From positions 686-64,685 of the forward strand of contig NZ_JAIMBY010000006.1 of assembly GCF_026191915.1 (NCBI RefSeq): 64,000 nucleotides of DNA, read 5' to 3'. This document shows positions 7,689 through 15,918 of the stretch, piece after piece (position 1 is the first letter of the stretch; every line of letters starts with the position of its first letter). The stretch is from Acidiphilium sp. PA (GTDB lineage Bacteria > Pseudomonadota > Alphaproteobacteria > Acetobacterales > Acetobacteraceae). The position numbers and the translations under genes were made by a program. The notes beneath the pieces are model-generated. The model was not told where the DNA came from. It made no database searches and saw nothing but the letters and a program-made list of their open reading frames with translations.

Positions 7689-8921
7689 CTACGTCATGGA
7701 CGCGGCGGTTTCGCCTGAGCGGATCGCGCCTTCGATGGTCGAGGGCAGGCCGGTTGCGGTGTAGTCGCCGGCGAGTTTCAGGTTGAGCAGGCGGGTGGCA
7801 GGACCCGGGCGGCGGGCGAGTTGGGCGGGCGTGGCGGCGAAGGTTGCGCGTTTTTCGCGCACCACCCGGTAGGGCGGCATGGTGCGCGGCAGGCCGAAGC
7901 CGCGCCGGAGATCCGACCATACCTCGGCCGCGAGGGCTTCGGAATCGGTATCGAGCCGGTCGTTGGCGGCGCTGATCGTGACGGAGACGACCTCGGTCTT
8001 TTCGAATACCCACTCGGCGACGCCACCGAGCAGGCCGTAGAACCCGGCCTTGCCGGGATCGATGCCCGCGCGGAAATGCAGGTTGAGGATGGCTTCGAAC
8101 GCGGTGGGCACGATCAGGCCGGGCACCAGCTCGGCCGCGACCCAGGGTGGGGTGGCGAGGATGACGCGGTCATCGGGGTCGATGATTTCATCGACGTTCG
8201 GGCCGACCAGACCGGTGACGCGATCGGCCGAGACAGTGAGCCCGGCGACGCGCGCGCCAAAACGGAACGCGGCGCCGTGCGCACGCAGGAAGGCGAGGGC
8301 GGGATCGACGAAGCTTTCCGACAGCCCGATCGCCGGGTAGCGCGGCATCGAGGCGGCGCCGCCGCGCGCGATGCTTTCAGCGACCACGGTGGCGAGCGGG
8401 GCGGCGGCGGCGATGTCGGGCTTGGTGTTGAGGGCTGCGATCGACAGCGGTTCGAGCAAGCGATCGTACAGCGGGCCGAGCGTGCCGAGCAGGGGTTCCA
8501 CCAGATCATCGGGTTTGGCGCGTTGCAGGCGGCGCAGCGCCCAGTAGTCGCGCGGGCTGGTGCCGGGGACGCGCCAGGTTTTGCGCAGCACCCACCACGG
8601 TGTGGCGCCGCGGTTGAGGCGCAGGGTCCAGGCCGTACCCGACACCAGGTCGATGAAGGGGAACAGCGGTTTGTCCGGGCCGACCAGCGTATCGGCCGCG
8701 CCGATGCGGTCGAGATAGGTCATGGTGGAGCGATTACCCGACAGCAGCAGGTGGTTGCCGTTGTCGAGCCGGCAGCCGAGCGTGGCATCGTCGTACGAGC
8801 GGCAGCGGCCGCCGCCCCATTTCGCCGCCTCGTACAGGACGACGCTGACCCCGCGCGCGGCCAGCGATGTGGCGGCAGACAGGCCGGCCATGCCAGCGCC
8901 GATGACATGCACCCGGCTCAT
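7689..8921 (-). CDS. hpnE: Hydroxysqualene dehydroxylase HpnE
   Basis: HpnE is an FAD-dependent amine-oxidase-fold enzyme that removes the hydroxyl of hydroxysqualene to give squalene, the last step of the HpnCDE route. The 410-residue protein opens with the dinucleotide-binding motif VIGAGMAGLSAATSLAARG and continues with LYEAAKWGGGRCRSY, the usual FAD-contact region. The second FAD motif is near the C-terminus (NLKLAGDYTATGLPSTIEGA). I set the start at the ATG 8919-8921, which overlaps the hpnD stop by four bases (ATGA); a longer frame exists upstream but only runs antisense-like through hpnD. It is the last gene of the hpnA-E operon. Confidence 0.93.
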   Translation of the reverse strand: MSRVHVIGAGMAGLSAATSLAARGVSVVLYEAAKWGGGRCRSYDDATLGCRLDNGNHLLLSGNRSTMTYLDRIGAADTLVGPDKPLFPFIDLVSGTAWTLRLNRGATPWWVLRKTWRVPGTSPRDYWALRRLQRAKPDDLVEPLLGTLGPLYDRLLEPLSIAALNTKPDIAAAAPLATVVAESIARGGAASMPRYPAIGLSESFVDPALAFLRAHGAAFRFGARVAGLTVSADRVTGLVGPNVDEIIDPDDRVILATPPWVAAELVPGLIVPTAFEAILNLHFRAGIDPGKAGFYGLLGGVAEWVFEKTEVVSVTISAANDRLDTDSEALAAEVWSDLRRGFGLPRTMPPYRVVREKRATFAATPAQLARRPGPATRLLNLKLAGDYTATGLPSTIEGAIRSGETAASMT

Positions 8922-9775
8922 CGGCGGCGATCGGTGAGGAGGAACAATTGCGCGGCGAGCAGGAGTTTGCGCGCGGTGGACAGGCGGGGCCGGCGCTCGG
9001 GGTGGGCGAAGCCTTCGCGCCGCATCCGGCTGAGCAGGGGGCGGTAGGCGCCAGCCATCATGCGGGCGGGGCGCACCGCGCGCGGGTTGCACAGGCGCAT
9101 CGCCTGCGCGGCGGCGGCGAAATGGGCTTCGGCCTGGGTGCCGATGGCAGCCATCGCGCGGGGCAGGCCGGGGTTGGTGAGGATGCGTGACGCATCGAGC
9201 GGTACATCGGCTGCGAGCAGGGCTTCGCGCGGCAGGTAGATGCGGCCCCGCGCGGCATCCTCCGCGACGTCGCGCAGGATGTTGGTGAGTTGCAGGGCGC
9301 GGCCGAGATGATGCGCGACATCGTCGCCGGCCAGGGAAACCTCGCCGAACACGCGGATGGCGAGGCGGCCGACCGCCGAGGCGACGCGGTCGCAATAGAG
9401 ATCGAGAAATGCGGCATCGGGGGCGATGATCGGCGCGCCGGCGTCCATCGCCATGCCATCGATGATCGCGTGGAAATCCTCGCGGCGGAGGGCGTAGCGC
9501 AGCGAGGCGTCGCGCAGAACGCGGGTGACCGCATCCTCGCCGCCCGCGGCGAGGCGGTCGATGCGGCCACGCCAGGCGTCCAAGCCCGCCTGTTTGGCGG
9601 CGAGCGGGGCGTCTTCATCGGCGATGTCATCGACCGCGCGGCAGAACGCGTAGATGCCGTACATGGCGACGCGGCGGCGCGGTGAGAGCACGGCCATGCC
9701 ACGGTAGAACGAGGTGCCGGCGGCGCGGGTCGCCGCGGTGACGGCGGCGGCATCCTCTGCGGCGCGTTCGTTCAT
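8918..9775 (-). CDS. hpnD: Presqualene diphosphate synthase HpnD
   Basis: HpnD condenses two farnesyl diphosphates to presqualene diphosphate in the three-enzyme bacterial squalene route. The 285-residue protein has the all-helical squalene/phytoene synthase fold, with the first aspartate-rich motif in YAFCRAVDDIADE (near residue 50) and the second in ALQLTNILRDVAEDAARGR (near residue 170), both binding Mg-diphosphate. It starts with ATG 9773-9775, overlapping the hpnC stop by four bases, and its own stop overlaps hpnE. Order and overlaps match a co-translated hopanoid operon. Confidence 0.95.
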   Translation of the reverse strand: MNERAAEDAAAVTAATRAAGTSFYRGMAVLSPRRRVAMYGIYAFCRAVDDIADEDAPLAAKQAGLDAWRGRIDRLAAGGEDAVTRVLRDASLRYALRREDFHAIIDGMAMDAGAPIIAPDAAFLDLYCDRVASAVGRLAIRVFGEVSLAGDDVAHHLGRALQLTNILRDVAEDAARGRIYLPREALLAADVPLDASRILTNPGLPRAMAAIGTQAEAHFAAAAQAMRLCNPRAVRPARMMAGAYRPLLSRMRREGFAHPERRPRLSTARKLLLAAQLFLLTDRRR

Positions 9776-10638
9776 CCGAGCGTCCGGGTCAGGCCGGCGA
9801 GCAGGGCGGCGGCGGCATCGGCCGGACGCAGTTTCACCCGCATCGCCAACGGGTCCTGCCGGCACAGGCGGGCGTGCAGGCGGCGGGCGAGGGTGAGGAT
9901 GACGGCGGTTTCCACCCGCAGGCCGGGCGCGCGGACCTGGCCGGGCAGGGGGGTTGCGGCGCGATTGAGGTCGGCGGTTGCCGCCAGCATCGCATCGAGC
10001 ACGCGGCGCAGGGCGGGGGATGTCGCGGGATCGGTCACGGCGGCGGCGGTCAGGCCCTCGTGGGTCAGCCAGTCGTCCGGCAGGTAGGAGCGGTCGAGTG
10101 CTGCGAAATCCTTGGCGCAATCCTGGATGTGGTTGAGCACCTGCAGGCTGGCGCACAGCGCATCGGAGGCGGGCCAGCTTGCCGCGCTCTCGCCGTGCAG
10201 CGCGAGCACGTAGCGCCCGACCGGGGCGGCGGAGTAGCGGCAGTAGTGCATCAGCTCGGCCCAGGAGGCGTAGCGGTGCTTGGTCGCGTCCTGGCGGAAG
10301 GCGATCAGCAATTCGGTGGCGTGGACCGGATCGACCCCGGTTTCGGCGAGGCTGGCGCGCAGGCGGAGTGCCGAGGTCGAGCCGCGATCGGTCGCACCGG
10401 TCAGGACCGCTTCCATCACATCGAGCCGGGCGATCTTGTCGTCGGGTTGCAGCGTCGGGTGGTCGGCGATGTCATCGGCGTTGCGGGCGAAGGCGTAATA
10501 GGCGTGGACGTGGCGGCGCAGATCGCGCCGGATCAGCCAGGAGCCGACCGGGAAATTCTCGTCGCCCTTGCCCTTGCCGGAGGCCAACTCGACATCGCCG
10601 CCGGCCGCCTGGTTCGGGTTGGTTGCTGTCACGCTCAT
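9772..10638 (-). CDS. hpnC: Hydroxysqualene synthase HpnC
   Basis: HpnC converts presqualene diphosphate to hydroxysqualene. The 288-residue protein is a squalene/phytoene synthase family member with aspartate motifs YYAFARNADDIADHP (near residue 50) and VLNHIQDCAKDFAALDRSYL (near residue 175), the latter diverged from HpnD in the way expected for HpnC. The N-terminal GKGDENFPVGSWLI fits the HpnC family. It starts at ATG 10636-10638, overlapping the hpnB stop by four bases. Together with hpnD and hpnE it gives a complete route from farnesyl diphosphate to squalene. Confidence 0.94.
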   Translation of the reverse strand: MSVTATNPNQAAGGDVELASGKGKGDENFPVGSWLIRRDLRRHVHAYYAFARNADDIADHPTLQPDDKIARLDVMEAVLTGATDRGSTSALRLRASLAETGVDPVHATELLIAFRQDATKHRYASWAELMHYCRYSAAPVGRYVLALHGESAASWPASDALCASLQVLNHIQDCAKDFAALDRSYLPDDWLTHEGLTAAAVTDPATSPALRRVLDAMLAATADLNRAATPLPGQVRAPGLRVETAVILTLARRLHARLCRQDPLAMRVKLRPADAAAALLAGLTRTLG

Positions 10639-11759
10639 GTCTGCGCCCCGTAATCGCGGTTTTTCCACGCCGCCCCGGCACCGCGCGCGTAGCGCCAGGC
10701 CGAGGCGATGGTGGCTTCGATATAAATGAGCGCGATCAGCGGCAATGCCAGCGCCCAGACCGCGGGCAGATGGTAGCGGCGCAAGGTGGGTTGATAGCTC
10801 AGCACGGCGAGCCCGCAGGCGAGCAGGCCGCACAGCCGCACCGCACCGGCACCGAACAGCAGCGCCAGGGGTGGTGCGAGCCAGACCAGGGCCATGCCGA
10901 GGATGGTCAACGCGAGGAGTGTATAGGAATAGCGCAGCTGGGTGAAGGCGGTGCGCGCGATCATCGCGCGGATGTCGCGATAGTGCGGATAGGGGCGGAT
11001 CGAGCGGGCTAGATTGCTGTGACCGAGATAGATCGCACCCGCCTGTTTGACCCGCTGCGCCAGGGTGACATCGTCGATCAGGGCGCGTCGGATGCTCGCG
11101 ATGCCGCCGATGCGCGCCAACGCCGTGCGCCGGATCAGAACGACGCCGCCAGCCGCCGCCGCCGTGCTTGCCAGCGGGTCGTTCACCCGCGCGAACGGAT
11201 AAAGCATCTGAAAGAAATAGACGAAGGCGGGGATCAGCGCGCGTTCCGCCGTGCTGGTGCAGTTCAGCCGGACCATTTCGGAGACCATGTCCAGCCGCGT
11301 GCCGCGCTGGGGCGTGCTGATCCGTGCCATCAATGTGGCGAGATGGCGGGGATCATGCGTGATGTCGGCATCCGTCAGCAGCAGGAACCCGGCGTCGCTG
11401 TGGCCGACGCCCTGGTCCAGCGCCCATAATTTGCCCGACCAGCCGGGCGGTTTCGGCGCAGCGGTGATCAGGTGAAAGCGCGGATCATCGCCGGCCGCCG
11501 CAAGGGCCGCGGCGGCGGTGCCATCCGTGCTGCCATCATCGACCAGAAACAGCCGGAGCGGGCCGGCGTAATCCTGCGCCAGCAGCGAGGCGACCACCGC
11601 GGCGATGCTGCCCGCCTCGTCGCGCGCGGGCACGATGATGTCGACCGGCGGGGCTTCGGGGGGGCGTTCGGGCGCCAGCTCGGGCGTGCTGCGCCAGAAG
11701 TTGCCGTGCAGCGCATAAAGATAGAGCCAGATCAGCGCGGCCAGACCGGCGATGATCAT
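10635..11759 (-). CDS. hpnB: Hopanoid-associated glycosyltransferase HpnB
   Basis: A 374-residue membrane-anchored family 2 glycosyltransferase of the hopanoid cluster. It has an N-terminal hydrophobic segment, the GT-A motif VDIIVPARDEAGSI (near residue 38), LFLVDDGSTDGT, and the metal-binding LLTDADITHDP (near residue 128). The C-terminal 100 residues form three or four membrane helices (SYTLLALTILGMALVWLAPP onward). HpnB is found with hopanoid genes; its exact sugar acceptor is not settled. It overlaps hpnA and hpnC by four bases each (ATGA), so the whole cluster is probably one transcript. Confidence 0.93.
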   Translation of the reverse strand: MIIAGLAALIWLYLYALHGNFWRSTPELAPERPPEAPPVDIIVPARDEAGSIAAVVASLLAQDYAGPLRLFLVDDGSTDGTAAAALAAAGDDPRFHLITAAPKPPGWSGKLWALDQGVGHSDAGFLLLTDADITHDPRHLATLMARISTPQRGTRLDMVSEMVRLNCTSTAERALIPAFVYFFQMLYPFARVNDPLASTAAAAGGVVLIRRTALARIGGIASIRRALIDDVTLAQRVKQAGAIYLGHSNLARSIRPYPHYRDIRAMIARTAFTQLRYSYTLLALTILGMALVWLAPPLALLFGAGAVRLCGLLACGLAVLSYQPTLRRYHLPAVWALALPLIALIYIEATIASAWRYARGAGAAWKNRDYGAQT

Positions 11760-12844
11760 GAAACCGCCAGCACATCGGGGTGGAACCGCGCGCGGTCGAG
11801 CAGGCCGCGCCGGCTGAAATCGGCCAGCGCATCACGCACCGCGATCGCGGCCGGGCGGGGTGCATAACCGAGCGCGCCGATCGCCTTGGCCGAGGAAAAG
11901 AACATCCGCTTGCGCGCCATGGTCAGCGTATCGCGCGTCATCAACGGTTCGGTGCCGGAAAGGCGCGCCCATGCCTCCATGGCCGCCGCCAGCGGCATCA
12001 ACGGGCCGATCGGCAGCTTCACACGCGGCGGCTTGCGGCCGGCCAGGCGGGTGATCAGGCCGATGATGTCCGATAGCATCAGATCCTCGCCGCCGAGAAT
12101 ATAGCTCTCGCCCGATCGCCCGCGCTGCAATGCCAAAAGATGCCCCGCTGCGACATCGTCGACATGCACGATGTTCATGCCGGTTTCGACATAGGCGGGC
12201 ATTTTGCCGCGCGCGGCATCGAGCACCATGCGCCCGGTCGGCGTCGGTTTGATGTCGCCCGGCCCGACCGGCGCCGTGGGGTTGACGATCACCACATCCA
12301 AACCCTGTGCGGCGAGCGATCGCACCGCCACCTCCGCCTCGTATTTCGAGCGCTTGTATGGGCCGACGTGATCGGCCGCCTCGTTCGGCGTCGCCTCGTC
12401 CGCCGGCGTCCCATCGCCGATCAGGCCAAGGGCGGCCACGCTGCTGGTATAGACCACACGCTCGACACCCGCCGCCTGCGCCGCACGCAACAACGCAACC
12501 GTGCCGTCGATGTTGATCCGCCGCATCGCCGCCGGGTCCGGCACGAACAAGCGATAATCGGCGGCAACATGAAACACATACCGACACCCCGCCACCGCGC
12601 GACCCAACGACGCCGGATCGGTCAAATCGCCCACCACACGCTCGCCCGCAAGCCCGGCCAGATTGGTCAGATCACTGCCCGCCCGATGCATCAGCCGCAG
12701 CGAAATCCCCCGCTCCGCCAAGGCACGCGCTACCGCCGCCCCGACAAACCCCGTCGCCCCCGTCACCAACACCAGCCCCGCCGCCGCAATACCGCTCACA
12801 CCCGCACCCACCACTCCAAAACCCAATCCACACCCGCGCCGCAT
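11756..12844 (-). CDS. hpnA: Hopanoid-associated sugar epimerase HpnA
   Basis: HpnA is an extended short-chain dehydrogenase related to dihydroflavonol reductases and is thought to act on the sugar or side chain of hopanoids. The NAD(P)-binding motif is VTGATGFVGAAVARALAERG, and the catalytic Tyr-Lys is in VGPYKRSKYEAEV with the serine in YTSSVAALG. The first ATG gives a 25-residue hydrophobic Gly-rich leader not typical of the family; a GTG about 14 codons later (VSGIAAAGLVLVTG) is a credible alternative start. It is the first gene of the hpnA-E operon, and the second large palindromic repeat lies directly upstream. Confidence 0.92.
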   Translation of the reverse strand: MRRGCGLGFGVVGAGVSGIAAAGLVLVTGATGFVGAAVARALAERGISLRLMHRAGSDLTNLAGLAGERVVGDLTDPASLGRAVAGCRYVFHVAADYRLFVPDPAAMRRINIDGTVALLRAAQAAGVERVVYTSSVAALGLIGDGTPADEATPNEAADHVGPYKRSKYEAEVAVRSLAAQGLDVVIVNPTAPVGPGDIKPTPTGRMVLDAARGKMPAYVETGMNIVHVDDVAAGHLLALQRGRSGESYILGGEDLMLSDIIGLITRLAGRKPPRVKLPIGPLMPLAAAMEAWARLSGTEPLMTRDTLTMARKRMFFSSAKAIGALGYAPRPAAIAVRDALADFSRRGLLDRARFHPDVLAVS

Positions 12845-12909
12845 ACCGGCAAAACCCCCGCCCTGCAAAAAATACCGGCGCGTGGGGCCGGGTGGCGGGG
12901 GCGTTGCCT

Positions 12910-13257
12910 GGAGGAAGTAAGGCCAGGGGCTCTCCCTCCGGAGCCATTCCAGCGATGAAGAGCATCGCTGGAACCTTCGGCTCCTCCGCCCCTGGATCCC
13001 GTTAAAGGCCCCGCGGGCAAGATGCCCGCTATCATACGATGAGGCGCGCGACGCGCGCCGGGCTTTAAAATCCATTCGTTTTAGGCAAGGGGAGGGCTGT
13101 CCAGGCCAGACACGCGATAAGTGCGAGGTAGCGCCCTCCCCTTGCCTAAAACTAGCGGGTTCTAAGGGATCGAGGCGACCGTGGCCGAAGGCCGCGTAAG
13201 CGCCGAGATGCCCTTAGTGGGGGTCGAGGGGGCAAAGCCCCCCGCCTTGCTTTCTCC
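12910..13257. repeat. Large modular palindromic repeat, copy 2 (348 bp, most expanded)
   Basis: This copy occupies most of the divergent gap between hpnA and the hpnL-like gene. Outer arms GGAGGAAGTAAGG and CCTTGCTTTCTCC pair with one mismatch and one G-T wobble. Hairpin H1 (12923-12995) and H4 (13162-13217) carry the same 57-bp (12931-12987) and 41-bp (13169-13209) modules as copy 1, base for base. H2 (from 13002) has instead a third module with two hairpins of its own (13013-13029 and 13043-13059). The central stem is 20 bp (13078-13097 with 13133-13152); H5 is GGGGGC AAA GCCCCC. Because it lies upstream of both genes, hpnA and hpnL promoters must sit within or beside it. Confidence 0.85.
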
Positions 13258-13353
13258 CGGCGGCACCCCGGCCACCCGGCCCCACGCGTCGGTATATTTT
13301 GCAGGGTGCGGTGGGGTTTGGTAGGGGGTGGGGATGCGGGATGGGGGTTTTTG

Positions 13354-14343
13354 GTGAGTGGGTTCAGGGGGTGGCCGGCGGCGTTTGCTTTGCTTGGGCT
13401 GGTTTTGTTTACGGCGACGATTGCCTGGCTGGGGTGGGGCGGGGTTGTGCGGGCGATCGACCGGGTGAGTCTGGTTGGGTTTGCGGTGTATTTTGGTGTG
13501 CAGCTGGTGGTGATTGCGGGTTTGGCGGGGGCGTGGCGGCTGTTGCTGGATCGGGCGCAGGGCGGGCGGTATTGGCTGTTGTATTATGGGCGAATGGTGC
13601 GGGATTCGGCGGGTGAGTTTCTGCCGTTTTCGCATGTTGGCGGGTTCGTGTTGGGCGGCCGGGCGATTGCGTTGGGCGGGGTGAATGTGGCCGCAGCGAC
13701 GGCTTCGACGCTGGCGGACATCACGGTGGAGTTTCTGGCCGAGCTGGTTTTTATCGCGACGGGTGTTGTGTTGCTGGCGCGGCTGGCGCCGGGCAGTGAT
13801 TTGCTGGTGCCGGTTGCGGGCGGGCTTGGGGTTGCGGTGTTGGGGGCGGCGGGGTTTTTGCTGGTGCAGCGCGGCGGCGGGTGGGTGTTCCGCGGCCTTG
13901 CGATGCGGATTGCCGGGCGTTCGGCGGACGGCGTGACGGTGCGGCTGGAGCGGTTGCAGGCGGCGATCGATGCGATTTATGCCCGGCCGGGGCGGATTTT
14001 TGCGGCGGGGTTGTTGCATCTGCTGTGCTGGTTTGCAGCGGGCGTGACCTCCTACGTAGCGTTTCATGCGCTGGGGACCGCGATCAGTCTGGTTGATGCG
14101 TTGACGATCGAGGCATTGCTGCATGCGATTCTGGCGGCGGGTTTTTTCATTCCCGGGCGGATCGGGGTGCAGGAGGCGGCGTACACCCTGCTGGGGACGA
14201 TTTTCGGGATTCCGCCGGATATTGCGTTGTCTGTGTCGTTGTTGCGACGGGCGCGGGATCTGATCATTGCGGTGCCGGTGTTGCTGGTATGGCAGGGGAT
14301 CGAGGCGCGGCGGCTGCATCTGGCAGGCACCGACATTCGTTGA
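13354..14343 (+). CDS. hpnL: HpnL-like integral membrane protein (UPF0104/flippase-like fold)
   Basis: A 329-residue protein with about eight hydrophobic helices, resembling the HpnL branch of the lysylphosphatidylglycerol-synthase transmembrane family (UPF0104). Visible family features are GEFLPFSHVGGFVLGGRAI, the Glu in DITVEFLAEL, and the C-terminal FFIPGRIGVQEAAYTLLG followed by SLLRRARDLIIAVPVLLVW. HpnL proteins are associated with hopanoid clusters and proposed to move hopanoids between membranes; here the gene lies about 500 bp from hpnA, divergently. I prefer the GTG at 13354 (VSGFRGWPAAF) with a G-rich site upstream; the frame is open from GTG 13306. Confidence 0.85.
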   Translation: MSGFRGWPAAFALLGLVLFTATIAWLGWGGVVRAIDRVSLVGFAVYFGVQLVVIAGLAGAWRLLLDRAQGGRYWLLYYGRMVRDSAGEFLPFSHVGGFVLGGRAIALGGVNVAAATASTLADITVEFLAELVFIATGVVLLARLAPGSDLLVPVAGGLGVAVLGAAGFLLVQRGGGWVFRGLAMRIAGRSADGVTVRLERLQAAIDAIYARPGRIFAAGLLHLLCWFAAGVTSYVAFHALGTAISLVDALTIEALLHAILAAGFFIPGRIGVQEAAYTLLGTIFGIPPDIALSVSLLRRARDLIIAVPVLLVWQGIEARRLHLAGTDIR

Positions 14344-14413
14344 GCGTGGCGCACGGGTATGCCATAAACCGGGGTACGTGATGACATCGAGACTGCCATA
14401 AGGAGCGTGCCCC

Positions 14414-14671
14414 ATGGGATTGCTGGCTATTATCGTTCTGGGTCTGATCGCCGGCTGGATCGCGAGCCTGATTGTGGATAACGCGGGCAAGGGGCCGCTG
14501 GTGGACATGGTGCTCGGCATTATCGGCGCGCTGGTCGGCGGCTCGATCTTTTCGGCGCTGGGCGCGGCACCGATCACCGGGTTCAATTTATATAGCCTGT
14601 TCGTCGCGGTGATCGGGTCGGTGGTGGTGCTGGTGGTGTATCACGCGATTTCGGGGCGGCGTCGCCTCTGA
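14414..14671 (+). CDS. GlsB/YeaQ/YmgE-family small stress membrane protein
   Basis: An 85-residue protein with three hydrophobic segments and the family's Gly-rich turns: LGLIAGWIASLIV, then LGIIGALVGGSIFSALG, then a C-terminal VIGSVVVLVVYHAI and a short basic tail. Members are known as transglycosylase-associated or general stress proteins of the inner membrane; their molecular role is unclear. AAGGAG lies eight bases before the ATG, a strong ribosome-binding site. It is separated by 70 bp from the hpnL-like gene and may be transcribed with it or alone. Confidence 0.88.
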   Translation: MGLLAIIVLGLIAGWIASLIVDNAGKGPLVDMVLGIIGALVGGSIFSALGAAPITGFNLYSLFVAVIGSVVVLVVYHAISGRRRL

Positions 14672-14715
14672 TTTTGGTTTAGTTCGACTTAAGGTTGTGC
14701 TACTACCGCGTCATC

Positions 14716-15918
14716 ATGGCGCGGTTTCATTTTGATTCGCCCAGGCAGACGATCGGCCGGTTGACCCGGCTGGATGGCCTGCGCGGTGTGCTCGCCGTTT
14801 ATGTAATGCTGGGGCATACGGCGCCGTTCATTCCATGGCCGCCGACGGTCGGGCGCGTGATCGAAGCCTTGGTCAGTCACGGACTCGCGGCGGTAAATCT
14901 GTTTTTCGCGTTGTCGGGATTGGTGATCGTGCAGTCGATGGCGCGGTTTGGCGGGCGGGCGCGCGCGTTTCTGATGGCGCGGGGATGGCGGTTGCTGCCG
15001 GTGTATTTCGTGGTGCTGGTGCTGGCGACGGTTGGGCTGGCGTGGCGGTCGCCGTTCGATGTCATGCCCTGGGTTCATGCGGGCAACGTGGAGTATCAGT
15101 TTTGGGAGGGCGCGCTGCCGCACCCCGTGTTTGCGCATATCGTGCTTCATCTGGCGTTGCTGCAGGGATTGATGCCGCATGGTGTGCTGCAAGGTCTGGA
15201 GTTTTCGTTGCTCGGGCCGGCCTGGAGTTTGTCGACCGAGTGGCAGTTCTATGTGGTGATCGCCCTGGTGATGCCGCTGGTCGGCAGTGACGATCGGGGG
15301 TTGCGGCGGCTGGTATGGCTCTGTTTGGCGATGGCGGTGGCGGGGCGGGGTTATGCGGCGATGATGCCGTTGGATTGGCGGTTCCATCGGGCGTTTCTGC
15401 CGAACGAGGCGGCCTATTTCGCAATCGGGATTGCCGCGGCGCGGTTGTGGCGCGGGGGGGCGGGGCTGCTCGGGTTCGGGGCCGCGCTGGTGGTGGCATC
15501 AGGGATCGGTGCCAGCCATGGCAGCGGGTTTTCAATGATCGCCAAGGCGTTGCCGCCGCTGGTCTGGGCGGTTGCGGTCGCGGCTCAACGCAGGCCGGAT
15601 CATTGGCTGGTCCGCCCGATCGCCCGCGCGCTGGATCATCCGGCCGTGTTGTGGCTGGGGGCGATTTCCTATCCGTTGTATCTGGTCAACGAGCCGGTCG
15701 GCCGGGCCTTGGCGGTCGTGGTGGGCGGGGCGGCCGGGGGTAATCCGGTATGGTTTTCACTCATGTGGGGCCCGCTGACGCTCGCGGGATCGATCGGGGT
15801 GGCCGCGGCGCTGCACTACACCATCGAACGGTGGTGTCTTGATTGGGCGAAAGCGCGGATCACGCCGCCGGCTGCGGTGACGCCAGCAGTACAGTCGCCG
15901 GGTCCGGCGGCGGTTTGA
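14716..15918 (+). CDS. Acyltransferase family 3 (OafA/YrhL-like) membrane protein
   Basis: A 400-residue integral membrane acyltransferase that probably O-acylates a surface sugar or lipid. It shows the family opening LTRLDGLRGVLAVYVMLGHT, with the conserved Arg and catalytic His, and about ten membrane helices ending in SYPLYLVNEPVGRAL. LGPAWSLSTEWQFYV matches the conserved WSLS.E motif. I start it at ATG 14716 because the earlier GTG (14695) lies only seven codons upstream and has no spaced ribosome-binding site. Its last 59 bp overlap the 3' end of hemY on the opposite strand. The acceptor is unknown. Confidence 0.88.
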   Translation: MARFHFDSPRQTIGRLTRLDGLRGVLAVYVMLGHTAPFIPWPPTVGRVIEALVSHGLAAVNLFFALSGLVIVQSMARFGGRARAFLMARGWRLLPVYFVVLVLATVGLAWRSPFDVMPWVHAGNVEYQFWEGALPHPVFAHIVLHLALLQGLMPHGVLQGLEFSLLGPAWSLSTEWQFYVVIALVMPLVGSDDRGLRRLVWLCLAMAVAGRGYAAMMPLDWRFHRAFLPNEAAYFAIGIAAARLWRGGAGLLGFGAALVVASGIGASHGSGFSMIAKALPPLVWAVAVAAQRRPDHWLVRPIARALDHPAVLWLGAISYPLYLVNEPVGRALAVVVGGAAGGNPVWFSLMWGPLTLAGSIGVAAALHYTIERWCLDWAKARITPPAAVTPAVQSPGPAAV

